Assembly: GCF_001717955.1 (NCBI RefSeq)
Contig: NZ_CP014168.1
Span: 1,550,001-1,614,000, forward strand
DNA from: Sphingomonas panacis
GTDB lineage: Bacteria > Pseudomonadota > Alphaproteobacteria > Sphingomonadales > Sphingomonadaceae
Direction: 5' to 3'
Length of the DNA: 64,000 nucleotides
The notes under the pieces were generated by a model that saw nothing but the letters and a program-made list of their open reading frames with translations, had not been told where the DNA came from and did not search any database. Shown here in pieces: positions 44,381 through 53,866 of this stretch (positions are counted from its first letter, which is position 1; each line of letters starts with the position of its first letter). The position numbers and the translations under genes are program-made.

Positions 44381-45712
44381 GTGACCCGCCTGATCCTCGC
44401 TCTCCTCCTGCTCACCCTATCAGGCTGGAGCGCCACCGCCGCCGCGCAGATCGTGCCGCCGCCGCTGGCCGCGCCGGTGGTCGCCTTGCCGTCTCCCGTC
44501 TCGCCCGCAGCCCCGCCGCTGCCGGGCGCGCAAAGCGACAGTCAGGCGTTGCTTCAGGACGGCGCCGAATACGCCCGCCAATATGACGTGCCGATCGAGG
44601 AAGCGATCCGGCGGTTGCGCGCGCAGGCCGCGAGCGTGCCGGCGACCGATGCGCTGGCCGAGCGGTTTCGCGCGCGGCTCGCCGGCATCGCGATCGAGCA
44701 TCGTCCGGCCTATCGCATCGTCGTCACGCTGACCGGCACTGCGCCGGTGCCGCCCGAGTGGATCGACGCGGGCGGGATGCTGGTGCCGGTGGTGTTCCGC
44801 ACCGGCGCGAAGGCGACGCGCGAGCAGATCGTATGGGCGATGACCAACCATCAGGCCGCGATCCGCGCCGCCTTGCCCTCGCCGCCGAGCATGGGGCTGG
44901 ACCAGCGTACCGGCGAACTGGTGGTGACGATCGGCACTGCCGACCCGGCGGCGCGCGCGGCGATCCAGCGGCGGATCGCGGCGATCGTCGGCGTGCCGGT
45001 GCGGATTCGGCTGATCGAGAGCCGCGACACGGATTTCGCGCCCGAGGGCGGATCGCGCGTCGATGGTCTCAACCCCGGTGACGATCGCCGCTATCTCTGC
45101 ACGACCGGGTTCAACGTCACCGACGGCGCGCGCTTCGGCATCACCACCGCCGCGCATTGCCCCGACGATCTGCGTTACCGCGAGCCGGGCGGGGGAATCG
45201 TCCCGCTCGTGTTTTTGGGCCAATGGGGCTGGGGCTATCAGGACGTTCAGATCAACCTCAGCGCGGCGCCGCTGTCGGCCTTGTTCTTCGTCGATGCCGC
45301 GCGCACGATCGACCGGCCGGTCACCACGCAGATCGGGCGCGGCTCGACCCGCAGCGGCGACTTCGTCTGCCACCGTGGCGAGCGCACCGGCTATAGCTGC
45401 GCGCTGGTCGAGCTGACCGATTTCGCGCCGGCGGGCGATCTGTGCGGCGGCGCGTGCCTGCCCAATTGGGTGACGGTGGCCGGGCCGACCTGCCTGGGCG
45501 GCGACAGCGGCGCGCCGGTGTTCAGCGGGACGGCGGCGTATGGCATCCTGAAAGGCGGGAGTTACCGGCGCGACGGGAGCTGTGCGTTCTATTTCTATAT
45601 GTCGGTGGACTATCTGCCGGTGGGGTGGTCGCTGGTGGGCGTGGCGAGCGGCGGCAGGGATGCGGGCGCGCATCCCGTTAGCGAGCGCTGGGGCACGGTG
45701 ACGTTACCCTGA
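44381..45712 (+). CDS. Secreted chymotrypsin-like serine protease with prodomain
   Basis: 443 residues from a GTG; no in-frame ATG lies nearby. A signal peptide (LILALLLLTLSGWSATAAAQ) and a Pro-rich linker precede a prodomain-like part (about 60-215: VVTLTGTAPVPPEW ... GELVVTIGT) like that of alpha-lytic proteases. The catalytic domain has GITTAAHC (H259), YQDVQINL (D288) and CLGGDSGAPV (S376). The enzyme would be activated after export. A palindromic repeat begins right behind the stop. Confidence 0.9.
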   Translation: MTRLILALLLLTLSGWSATAAAQIVPPPLAAPVVALPSPVSPAAPPLPGAQSDSQALLQDGAEYARQYDVPIEEAIRRLRAQAASVPATDALAERFRARLAGIAIEHRPAYRIVVTLTGTAPVPPEWIDAGGMLVPVVFRTGAKATREQIVWAMTNHQAAIRAALPSPPSMGLDQRTGELVVTIGTADPAARAAIQRRIAAIVGVPVRIRLIESRDTDFAPEGGSRVDGLNPGDDRRYLCTTGFNVTDGARFGITTAAHCPDDLRYREPGGGIVPLVFLGQWGWGYQDVQINLSAAPLSALFFVDAARTIDRPVTTQIGRGSTRSGDFVCHRGERTGYSCALVELTDFAPAGDLCGGACLPNWVTVAGPTCLGGDSGAPVFSGTAAYGILKGGSYRRDGSCAFYFYMSVDYLPVGWSLVGVASGGRDAGAHPVSERWGTVTLP

Positions 45713-45713
45713 A

Positions 45714-45794
45714 CCGTTCGCACTGAGCTTGTCGAAGTGCGCGCCCCCCAGCGAAGCACCTGTGGCACGTGCTTCGACAGGCTCAGCACGAACG
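45714..45794. repeat. Palindromic intergenic repeat, copy near protease
   Basis: 81 bp with ends CCGTTCGCACTGAGCTTGTC and CTCAGCACGAACGG and inner arms GAAGTGCG and CGTGCTTC. It begins 2 bp after the protease stop and can fold as a long hairpin, suitable as a terminator. Confidence 0.87.
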
Positions 45795-45924
45795 GGGGAG
45801 GGCGGGCGATGCGATCGCGCTGTTGTGACAAAGGCCGCAATTCCGTTGCGCCGGCGTCATGTTTCGCTCGCCAGCATCATGGTTAATGCCCTAGTCTCGC
45901 CCGCGAAGATTGGGGGGCTGATCT

Positions 45925-47916
45925 TTGCGCGACGGACGAACGATGGCGGGCGGCGTGGGGGCGCGGGCCGGGCATATCGCCGGGATCGACGGATTGCGCG
46001 CGCTGGCGGTGCTGGCGGTGGTGGTGTTCCATCTCGACGCGCGCTGGCTGCCGGGCGGGTTCGTCGGGGTCGATGTGTTCTTCGTGATCTCGGGGTTCGT
46101 CGTCGCGCATTCGGTGGCGGGGGTTCGCGCCCGTAGCTTCGGGGCGTATTGCGCGGGGTTCTACCGGCGGCGGTTCCTGCGCATCCTGCCGGCGCTGTAC
46201 GTCTATGTGCTGGTGGTGGCGCTGGCCGGCGTGCTGCTGCTGCCGACCGCCGAGGTGACTCGCTTCGTCGAGCTGACCGGCGCGGCGGCGGTGTTCGGGC
46301 TGAGCAATGTCGCGTTGCTGTGGAAGGCGGGCGACTATTTCGCGGCGGCGAGCGATTACAACAGCTTCACGCAGACCTGGTCGCTGGGGGTGGAGGAGCA
46401 CTATTATCTGCTGTTCCCGGCGGTGTCGTGGTGGCTGATGCGCCGGCCGCAAGGGGGCCGGGCGCGCTGGTGGGGGATCGGCGCGGTCGGGCTGGCGTGC
46501 GCGGTGTCGCTTGGCGCGGCGTGGTGGTTCACGCAGCATTGGCGCGCGTTCGCGTTCTTCCTGCTGCCGGCGCGGTTGTGGGAGCTTGGCATCGGCATGC
46601 TGCTGCGCTGGCTGGGCGAGCGGGTGGTCGTGCGCGGGGGCGCGTGGTGGTCTGGCGTCGCGCTGGCGGCGCTGTTGCTGAGTTTCGGGGTGACGCGCGA
46701 GGATGCGTTTCCGTGGCCGGGGGCGCTGCTGCCGTGCGTCGCGACCGTGGTGCTGCTGGCGGTGCTGTGGCGCGGCGGCGGCGGGTGGCTCGCGCGGGTG
46801 CTTGGCGTGGGCGTGCTGCGCTGGGTCGGGGCGATCAGTTACTCGCTGTATCTGTGGCATTGGGGCGTGGTGGTGCTGATGCGCTGGACGGTGGGGCTCG
46901 ATACGCTTGCGCTGAAGGCGCTGGCGGTGGGGCTGATGCTGGCGCTGGGGGGGGCGAGCTATCGCTGGGTCGAGGTGCCGCTTCGGCGCGATCGGCGGTT
47001 GATGGGGCTGGAGACGCCGGCGTTCTTCGCGGGGTTCGCAGTCGTGGCGGTGGTGGTCGCGGCGGCGTGTGTGGGGCTGCTGTATGCCAAGCCGTGGATT
47101 GGGCTGGCCGCATCGAACGACGCGGCGGTGTGGAACCCGGCGTTCGTCCCGGCGGCGGGCGCCTGCGCGGTGGCGCGCGGCACGGTCGATTTCGGGAGCG
47201 GGTGGCGGGTTACGTATCGGCCCGCCTGCGCGGCGGCTGGCGCGCGGCGGCTGTTCGTGGTCGGCGATTCGCATGCGGGGGCCTATGCGTTGCTGCTGCA
47301 TGAGGTGGCGGCGCGGGGGATGCCGGTCGATCTCTATACGGCGGGCGGGTGCCGGGTGATCGATGTCGACGATGCCGTGCTGCCGCCGGGCTGCGCGGCG
47401 TTCCGCGCGCGGGCGCTGGCCGAGGTGCGCGCCGCCGCGCGGTCGGGCGATGTGGTGTTTTTGCCGGGGCTGTATACGCCGCTCTACCGCACGCTGTGGG
47501 ATGGCGCGGCGCTGCGCGATGCCGGGGAGGCGCGGATCGCCGAGTCCGAGGCGCGGCTGCGGGCGGTGCTGGGGCGCGGCGTGACGGTGATCGTCGAGGC
47601 GCCCAAGCCGGTGATGCCGACCGCGCTGTTCCGCTGCGCCGACTGGTTCAACCGCGGGAGCGGCTATTGCCGGCCGGGCTGGCACGTGCCGCGCGCCGAG
47701 GCCGAGGCGCGCCGCCGCCGGCCGCTGGCGGCGCTGGTGGCGATCCGGCGTGACCTGCCGGGGGTGCGGCTTTGGGACCCGCTGCCGGTGCTGTGCGGCG
47801 CGCGGTTCTGCGACGGCTATCGCGACGGCAAGCCGATTTATTATGATGCGCATCATCTGAGCGCAGCGGGCAACCGGCTGCTGGTGCCGGCGTTTCTGGG
47901 CGTGCTGGGGCGATGA
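45925..47916 (+). CDS. Membrane O-acyltransferase with C-terminal SGNH domain (OafA-like)
   Basis: 663 residues from a TTG with GGGGGG 8 nt upstream; an ATG at 45943 is the alternative. The acyltransferase-3 domain has IDGLRALAVLAVVVFHLD (catalytic His), GGFVGVDVFFVISGF and ten or so membrane segments, with TWSLGVEEHYYLLFP. A periplasmic SGNH domain follows (VVGDSHAGAYALLL; end DAHHLSAAGNRLL). It moves acetyl groups across the membrane and attaches them to the exopolysaccharide. First gene of a block of four overlapping genes. Confidence 0.93.
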   Translation: MRDGRTMAGGVGARAGHIAGIDGLRALAVLAVVVFHLDARWLPGGFVGVDVFFVISGFVVAHSVAGVRARSFGAYCAGFYRRRFLRILPALYVYVLVVALAGVLLLPTAEVTRFVELTGAAAVFGLSNVALLWKAGDYFAAASDYNSFTQTWSLGVEEHYYLLFPAVSWWLMRRPQGGRARWWGIGAVGLACAVSLGAAWWFTQHWRAFAFFLLPARLWELGIGMLLRWLGERVVVRGGAWWSGVALAALLLSFGVTREDAFPWPGALLPCVATVVLLAVLWRGGGGWLARVLGVGVLRWVGAISYSLYLWHWGVVVLMRWTVGLDTLALKALAVGLMLALGGASYRWVEVPLRRDRRLMGLETPAFFAGFAVVAVVVAAACVGLLYAKPWIGLAASNDAAVWNPAFVPAAGACAVARGTVDFGSGWRVTYRPACAAAGARRLFVVGDSHAGAYALLLHEVAARGMPVDLYTAGGCRVIDVDDAVLPPGCAAFRARALAEVRAAARSGDVVFLPGLYTPLYRTLWDGAALRDAGEARIAESEARLRAVLGRGVTVIVEAPKPVMPTALFRCADWFNRGSGYCRPGWHVPRAEAEARRRRPLAALVAIRRDLPGVRLWDPLPVLCGARFCDGYRDGKPIYYDAHHLSAAGNRLLVPAFLGVLGR

Positions 47917-48797
47917 AGGCGGCGATCATCACGCCGACCTATCGCAACGATCTGGAGATCGTGCGGGGGTTGTGCGCGTCGGTCGATGCGTTCGTGGGGG
48001 CGGACATCCACCATTATCTCGTCGTGCCGCGTGGCCAGTATCGGCTGTTCGCCGACCTGAACGGGCCGCGCCGGACGGTGACGGTCATCGAGGACGTGCT
48101 GCCGCGCGGCTTCTTCAAGCTGCCGTTGCCTGCGCGGCTTCCGTTCACCGGCCGAGCGTTGCGCGAAGGGTGGGTGGTGCCGGGCCGGTGGCGGGTGAGC
48201 GGGTGGATCATCCAGCAGATCGTCAAGCTGAGCGCCGACCGGATCTGCGATGCCGAGCTGTTGCTGTTCATCGACAGCGATGTGCGGCTGTTGCGGCCGA
48301 TGGACGCGGCGCTGTTCCGGCAAGGCGATGCGGTGCGCTTCGTCCACAAGCCGGGGCTGGGCGCGGACCAGCCGGCGCAAGGCGCGTGGAGCCGTACCGT
48401 CGGGCGGCTGCTCGGGATCGAACCGCAAGCCTATTATGGCGCGGATTATGTCGGCAACATCATCTCGTGGCGGCGCGATACCTTGCTGCGGCTGCAGGCG
48501 CGGATCGCGCGCACGACGGGTTTGCCGTGGCAGGTCGCGGTCGGGCGCGAGCCGCTGTTTTCGGAATATATGGCTTATGGGGTGTTCATCGATCATGTCG
48601 AACGCGGCGACGGCCACGCGCGCACGCCCGAGAGCCTGACGCTCAACTCGTGGAATTACGCGCTGTCGCTGCCGGGTGAAGAGGAGCGATTTCTCGCCGA
48701 CTGGCAGCCGCATCATATCGGCGTGCTGCTGCAATCGACCGAGCGGCTCGCGCCCGACACGCGCGAACGCATCATCGCCGCGCTGGCGGCGCGGTGA
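47913..48797 (+). CDS. DUF6492-family glycosyltransferase-like protein
   Basis: 294 residues. The start MKAAIITPTYRNDLEIVRGL and the metal-like motif LLLFIDSDVRLLRP (DSD) have the look of a GT-A nucleotide-sugar enzyme; PESLTLNSWNYALSLPGEEE is a further conserved-looking stretch. The family is known only as DUF6492. It overlaps the acyltransferase by 4 nt and the next gene by 1-4 nt, so it belongs to the polysaccharide block. Sugar not known. Confidence 0.82.
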   Translation: MKAAIITPTYRNDLEIVRGLCASVDAFVGADIHHYLVVPRGQYRLFADLNGPRRTVTVIEDVLPRGFFKLPLPARLPFTGRALREGWVVPGRWRVSGWIIQQIVKLSADRICDAELLLFIDSDVRLLRPMDAALFRQGDAVRFVHKPGLGADQPAQGAWSRTVGRLLGIEPQAYYGADYVGNIISWRRDTLLRLQARIARTTGLPWQVAVGREPLFSEYMAYGVFIDHVERGDGHARTPESLTLNSWNYALSLPGEEERFLADWQPHHIGVLLQSTERLAPDTRERIIAALAAR

Positions 48798-49858
48798 TGA
48801 CCGATGACGTGACGATCGGCGTCGACGCGCATGTGCTGACCGGCAAATATCAGGGCACGCGCTCGACGCTGACCAATTTGTTGCGCGCGCTGGGCGGGCG
48901 GATCGGCACGCGGCGGCTGATCGTTTATGCGGACGATCCGGTGACGGCGCGGGCGGCGGTCGGGGTCGAGGCGTTCGAATATGTTGCGCTGCCGGCGCGG
49001 GGCGCGGTGCGGCGGCTGCTGGAGTTCCCCCGGCTGTTCCGGCGCGACGGCGTCACCATCGGGGTGTTTCAATATATCGCGCCGCTCGCCGGGCGGCATG
49101 CCGTGTTCGTCCACGATATCCTGCCGCTCACCCACCCGCGCTATTTTCCGCTGGCGATGCGGCTGCGGATGCGGGTGTTCGGCGCGCTGGCGATCCGGCG
49201 CGCGGGCGTGGTGCTCGCCGTCAGCGAGGATACGCGCGCGGCGGTGGAGGCGCGCTTCGGGGTGCCGCCCGAGCGGCTGCGCGTGGTGCTGAACGGGCCG
49301 TCGTTTTCGCCGTCGGCCTATGATCGCGCCGAACCGGCATCGCCGCGCTATATCCTGACGGTCGGGCGGATCGAGCGGCGCAAGAATGTCGGGCTGTTGA
49401 TCGACGCGTTCCGTTTGGCCGACCCGGCCGACGTGCGGCTGGTGATCGTCGGCGCGGTCGATGCCGGGTTCGGCTTCGCGATGCCGCGCGATCCGCGCAT
49501 CGACCTGCGCAGCCATCTGCCCGAGGACGAACTGATCGCTGTGTATCGCGGCGCCAGCCTGTTCGTCTATCCGAGCGCGGCCGAGGGGTTCGGCCTGCCG
49601 CTGCTCGATGCGACGTTGTTCGGCATCCCGACGATCGCCTCGAACCGGACCGCGCTGCCCGAGGTCGGCGGCGATCTCGTCCGCTATTTCGATCCCGAGG
49701 CTGAGGACGCCGTGACGACGCTCGCCGGGCTGATCGCCGGGCATTTCGCTGCGTCGCCGGTTCCGGCGCCGGATGCGGCGCAGCGGCGCGCGCAGGCCGA
49801 ACTTTTCTCCTGGGACCGCGCCGCCGCCGCCTTCCTCGCTGCGATCGACACGCGATGA
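48797..49858 (+). CDS. GT4-family glycosyltransferase
   Basis: 353 residues from the ATG at 48797; a GTG one codon earlier is possible. The retaining GT-B fold is visible: GVDAHVLTGKYQGTRSTLTN, VHDILPLTHPRYFP, RYILTVGRIERRKNVGLLID and the EX7E region SAAEGFGLPLLDATLFGIP. This pattern is typical of mannosyl- or rhamnosyltransferases of O-antigen clusters. Overlaps both neighbours. Confidence 0.92.
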   Translation: MTDDVTIGVDAHVLTGKYQGTRSTLTNLLRALGGRIGTRRLIVYADDPVTARAAVGVEAFEYVALPARGAVRRLLEFPRLFRRDGVTIGVFQYIAPLAGRHAVFVHDILPLTHPRYFPLAMRLRMRVFGALAIRRAGVVLAVSEDTRAAVEARFGVPPERLRVVLNGPSFSPSAYDRAEPASPRYILTVGRIERRKNVGLLIDAFRLADPADVRLVIVGAVDAGFGFAMPRDPRIDLRSHLPEDELIAVYRGASLFVYPSAAEGFGLPLLDATLFGIPTIASNRTALPEVGGDLVRYFDPEAEDAVTTLAGLIAGHFAASPVPAPDAAQRRAQAELFSWDRAAAAFLAAIDTR

Positions 49859-51060
49859 GCGGCAAGCGCCTGATCGTGCTGACCAGCGATCTGCCCTGCC
49901 CGCCGACCTATGGGCACAAGGTCGATCAGTATCACCGCTGGCGTGCGTTCGCCGCGCGCGGCTGGCGGCTGCGGCTGATCTGCTGGCGCTCGCCGCTGGA
50001 TGCGCCCGCCACCGCCGCCGATGTCGATGCGCTGCGCGACGTATTCGAGGCAATCGATATCCTGCCGATCGCGCACAGCCCCGCCGCCTTCGCGCGGCGG
50101 CTGGCGCGGCTGTGGCGCTACCCCAGCCATGTCGCCGCGCGCGTGCCCGATGCGGCTACGCAGGCGCGGCTGATCGCCGAGGCCAAAGCGTTCGGCCCCG
50201 CCGCGATCGTGCTCGACGGCATTTATGGCGGCGTTGGCGGTGAGGCGCTCGCGCGGGCGTGCGGGGTGCCGGTGATCGTGCGCGGGCACAATATCGAACA
50301 TCTGTATTTCGCGCAGCAGGCCGCAGCCACGCGCGACCTGCGCTCGCGGCTCGCGTGGAGCATCGCGCGCTTCGGGCTCAAGCGGTATGAGGAAGGGCTG
50401 CTCCGGCGCGCAGCGTGGACCTTCGATATCTCCGCCGACGACGTCGCGTACTGGAAGCGGCGCGGCATCGCGCGCATTTCGTGGGCGCCGACGGTGTTTT
50501 CGGGAGACCGCGCGGTCACACGTCTGCCGCCTGCCGAAAAGCGCTGGGACGTTGCCTATATCGGCAACCTGCGGCTGCCCAACAATCTGCGCGGGATCGC
50601 GTGGTTCGTCAGCGATGTGATGCCGCATCTGCGCGCGTTGCGCCCCGGCATACGCTGCGCCTTTGCGGGCGCCGATCCCGGGCCGGCGGCGCTGGCGCTG
50701 TTCGTGCAAGCGCCGGATATCGACCTCATTGCCAATGCGCCGAGTGCGGACGATGTGCTTTGCAACGGGCGCGTGCTGGTCAACCCGATCCTGTCGGGCA
50801 GCGGCGTCAACGTGAAGTCGATCGACATGCTGCGCTATGATGCGCCGATCGTGACCACCTCGGTCGGCGCGCAGGGCTTTGCGCCCGAGGTGGCGGGGCA
50901 GTTCCGTATCCACGACGATGCCGAGCCGTTCGCCCGCGCCGTGGTCGCGGCGCTCGCCGACCCGTATCCGCCGGCGGGACGTTCAGGCGTGCGCAGCCTG
51001 TTCGGCGAAGATGGCATTACCGAACAGGCTGCGCTGATTGCGCGCATCGCCGGCATATGA
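49855..51060 (+). CDS. Glycosyltransferase (GT-B, GT4-like)
   Basis: 401 residues. The N-terminal domain starts LIVLTSDLPCPPTYGHKVDQ, with VIVRGHNIEHLYFAQQA in the middle, and the C-terminal nucleotide-binding part includes VAYIGNLRLPNNLRGIAWF and LVNPILSGSGVNVKSIDML. Overlaps the previous gene by 4 nt. Its last 78 nt overlap, tail to tail, the end of the glycosyltransferase gene on the other strand. Confidence 0.9.
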   Translation: MSGKRLIVLTSDLPCPPTYGHKVDQYHRWRAFAARGWRLRLICWRSPLDAPATAADVDALRDVFEAIDILPIAHSPAAFARRLARLWRYPSHVAARVPDAATQARLIAEAKAFGPAAIVLDGIYGGVGGEALARACGVPVIVRGHNIEHLYFAQQAAATRDLRSRLAWSIARFGLKRYEEGLLRRAAWTFDISADDVAYWKRRGIARISWAPTVFSGDRAVTRLPPAEKRWDVAYIGNLRLPNNLRGIAWFVSDVMPHLRALRPGIRCAFAGADPGPAALALFVQAPDIDLIANAPSADDVLCNGRVLVNPILSGSGVNVKSIDMLRYDAPIVTTSVGAQGFAPEVAGQFRIHDDAEPFARAVVAALADPYPPAGRSGVRSLFGEDGITEQAALIARIAGI

Positions 51061-52278
51061 GCTGCGCTGCGACCACGCTTCGATCAGCTGCTCATACCCC
51101 GACAGCACCTTGTCCCAGGTGAACGCCGCCCGCCACCGCGTCACCGCCGCCGCGCGCAATTCGACGCGCAGCGCCTCGCAACTGACCAGCCGGTCGATAT
51201 GGTCGGAAATCTGGTCCTCCGAGGCGAAATACAGCCCCGCCCGGCCCGCCACCCACCGATTGAAGCGGTTGTCGTGCGCGATGATCGCGTTGCCCGCGCC
51301 GAGCGCTTCGACCAGCGACGGATTGGTGCCGCCGACCTGATGGCCGTGCAGATAGGCGATGCTGTGAACCCGCAGCGCATCGACGATGCGCCGGTCGTAG
51401 ATCGCGCCGGGCATGACGACCTCCGGCCCCGCCGCATTCAGCACCGCCGCGTGATAGGGGATGGCGGGATCGTAGGCGCCGAGCACCAGCAATTTCAGGC
51501 CGCGCCGCCGGCGCGAGAAGGCGCGCACGATCTCCAGCACCGAATTCTCCGGCTCGGGGCGCGCGATCAGCGTGAAGAAGCCGCCCGGCTCCACCCCGAG
51601 ACCGGCGAGCGGCGCGGCCGACATGTCGAGCAGCCGATCGCTGCCATAGGGAATCACGATCATCTTTTCTGGCGACACATGGCTGGCGAGATGGTCGGCG
51701 ATCGCCGGATGATCGGCGATGAGCGTGTTGCCCGCGCGGGCGGCGAGCCGCTCGTTGATCCAGAGGAAGGCGCGCGCGGGCGCGGAATATTTGGCGCGCT
51801 TCCACTCCAGCCCGTCCATATTGACGAGGTTCACCCGGCCACGCGTGCGCAGATACGCACTCAGGAAGCCGGTATTATAGCCCAAGGTCAGGATCGTGCC
51901 GGGGCGTCTGAGCGCGTCTGCCGCCGCGCGGATGTCGAACTCGATGGTTCCCCATGCAGCACCGGCGTGAACGGGGATGTGGATGCGGCGGACGCCCTCC
52001 CACATATCCTCCTCGCGCCGCCCGGTCGGCGAGCCCTGGCAGTAGACGGTGATATCCCATCCGCGCGCGCTCAGGTGCCGCGCGAGCCGGTCCGCGAAGG
52101 TCTCGAAGCCGCCGTGTGTCGCTGGCACACCGCGAATGCCGAGAATGATGAGCGACCGGCGCGGGGCGCGGCCCGTGGCCGGGGCCGTTCGGTGCGGCTG
52201 CCACGCCAGGACGGCATCGTCATCGTCGTCGCGCGCATGGGCGCGTGCGCGCCCGATCTGCCGCACCAATCCCGTCAT
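50983..52278 (-). CDS. DUF1972-type glycosyltransferase (rhamnosyltransferase-like)
   Basis: 431 residues. After a 40-residue charged N-terminal extension comes the family start LIILGIRGVPATHGGFETFA, then ILTLGYNTGFLSAYLR, VNMDGLEWKRAKYS and the C-terminal HGHQVGGTNPSLVEALGAGN. DUF1972 GTs transfer rhamnose or related 6-deoxysugars in surface polysaccharide assembly. The ATG at 52278 is the first good start; the extension lacks similarity. Convergent with the preceding glycosyltransferase, with a 78-nt overlap. Confidence 0.92.
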   Translation of the reverse strand: MTGLVRQIGRARAHARDDDDDAVLAWQPHRTAPATGRAPRRSLIILGIRGVPATHGGFETFADRLARHLSARGWDITVYCQGSPTGRREEDMWEGVRRIHIPVHAGAAWGTIEFDIRAAADALRRPGTILTLGYNTGFLSAYLRTRGRVNLVNMDGLEWKRAKYSAPARAFLWINERLAARAGNTLIADHPAIADHLASHVSPEKMIVIPYGSDRLLDMSAAPLAGLGVEPGGFFTLIARPEPENSVLEIVRAFSRRRRGLKLLVLGAYDPAIPYHAAVLNAAGPEVVMPGAIYDRRIVDALRVHSIAYLHGHQVGGTNPSLVEALGAGNAIIAHDNRFNRWVAGRAGLYFASEDQISDHIDRLVSCEALRVELRAAAVTRWRAAFTWDKVLSGYEQLIEAWSQRSSYAGDARNQRSLFGNAIFAEQAAHA

Positions 52279-53115
52279 GCCGTCGCCCGGTACAAAGATG
52301 CGGTCTGCACTATGCGCTGCCAGCCGCGATCCATCAAAGATGCGTGCTCCATAACGATCACCTCCGCGCAGATCATGCGCCTTGCGATGGGTCGATATCG
52401 GGAAATGCGAGACGCGAGATCTACTCGCCGCACAGGAACGCGTAGCGACGATTCGAAGTATGCTTGCCGGTTCTTCTCACGTCAAATGGGTAAATGACAT
52501 TTTCGTTATCTTTTAAGATGTGCGCTGCAATGCGGAATCGGCTGGCCGTCGATCACTTTGCGCTTTAAGGCGACGATGGCTCGGCTACGGAGGTGCGACA
52601 GGTGATAGGACGCTCGACTCTGGGTGCGGCGCGGCGGCGGCTGGGGCGGCTGCGCTTCGGTGCCTGTCGCGGCCTTTCGCCTCGGTTTTGGGGTCACGCC
52701 GCGCGCCGGGCACGATGCTCGATCGTTCCGACCCGTTCGCGGGGGTCGACGAGCGCGATCTCGCCAATGGCCGGCTGTTCGCCGGGCCGCTCAACGATCG
52801 TCCCGGTACCGCAACAATTATGTCGCAGCGCGGCATGCCTCGATTGATCGTGCTTGGACGGGGTTGCGATCGATATCGTGTGGCGGGAACAGAGGACGTG
52901 AGCACCGCGACGCCGAATATCGTGCAAGATGTTCGGCGTTTTACGGTGCCTGTATTGCGGCGCGTCCCGGTACATCATCGAAATTCCTCGGATCGGCGGG
53001 GCTTTACGCGACGAACTGACGTGTGGCGGGGCCGCGCATATTGCCTGACAGCCGCGCCTGTGTCAGATGTTGCACAGCACAAGCCGCGCCGCAGAGCCGT
53101 GTGAAGGGAGCTTAA
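52279..53115. other. Gene-poor region between divergent polysaccharide genes
   Basis: 837 bp between the DUF1972 gene and the wza-like gene. It has an AT-rich patch (about 52485-52515) that could hold promoters. Several open frames exist; the best, from an ATG at 52714 to 53104 on the plus strand (starting MLDRSDPFAGVDERDLANGR), keeps a coding-like third-position GC for only its first half and matches no family I know. I see no RNA gene. The region may be a long leader or a gene remnant. Confidence 0.5.
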
Positions 53116-53691
53116 GTGGGTATCCGATCAGCGATGTTGTTGTGCGTCTGCGCGTTGTTGGCGGCGTGCGGAGGCAGGGGTGCGGAGGTCATCTCGACCG
53201 GTGACCGTTACGTCTCCAACCGCGCCGTCGTCACCGATTACCGGCTGGGAATCGGTGACAAGGTGCGTCTCACGGTGTTTCGCGAGCCCGACATGTCGGG
53301 CGAGTTCACGGTCGGGCCGAACGGCACCGTCGCGTTGCCGCTGATCGGCGCGACGCCGGCTGTCGGGCGCCGGGTCGAGGAAGTCGCCGCCGAAGCGCAG
53401 GCGCGCTATGGCGACGGCTATCTGCGCAGCCCGCAGGTCAACATGGAAGTCACCGGCTTCCGTCCGTTCTTCATTCTCGGCGAAGTCACCGCACCCGGCC
53501 AGTTCCCCTATTCGATCGGCCTGACCGCGTTCAACGCGATCGCGACCGCGCAGGGGTTCACCCCGCGCGCCGACCGCTACATCGTTCACATCCGGCGTGA
53601 GGGCGCGACGGTGGAGGAGAATTACCAGCTCACGCCGGATCTGCGGGTATATCCGGGCGATACGATTCGCGTCGGAGAGCGCTTCTTCTGA
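53116..53691 (+). CDS. Polysaccharide export lipoprotein, short Wza/GumB type
   Basis: 191 residues from a GTG with AAGGGAG upstream. Lipobox LLAAC in MLLCVCALLAACGGRG. The poly-export domain starts VTDYRLGIGDKVRLTVFREP, followed by FTVGPNGTVALPLIGATPAV and one SLBB domain (FFILGEVTAPGQFPYSIGLT). It ends right after that, so it lacks the C-terminal helix with which E. coli Wza spans the outer membrane. It needs a partner pore, probably the beta-barrel encoded next. Confidence 0.93.
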   Translation: MGIRSAMLLCVCALLAACGGRGAEVISTGDRYVSNRAVVTDYRLGIGDKVRLTVFREPDMSGEFTVGPNGTVALPLIGATPAVGRRVEEVAAEAQARYGDGYLRSPQVNMEVTGFRPFFILGEVTAPGQFPYSIGLTAFNAIATAQGFTPRADRYIVHIRREGATVEENYQLTPDLRVYPGDTIRVGERFF

Positions 53692-53866
53692 TCGGTCGAT
53701 CGGGAGAGTGCTGGTCTTGCCGCATGTGCGGTGACGATCGTTCAGGGAGACGCGGGTTGATGGGATTGCGTTTGGCTCCCGAAGGAAGATGCCACCGCTC
53801 CGCCTGGGCGTGCGGCGCTTCGGCGCGCATCCTGGCGTGTTGCGGTGCGGGAGCGTCCGGGGGCTC

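Noticed and set aside
45883..47856. Open frame of 657 codons opposite the first acyltransferase
   Set aside because: The translation is dominated by Arg, Pro, His and Gln, typical of antisense to high-GC membrane protein genes.
52520..53104. 194-codon protein in the gap before the wza-like gene
   Set aside because: Coding-like composition is limited to part of the frame, no ribosome site is seen at the frame's start, and no family is recognised; kept only as a possible remnant.
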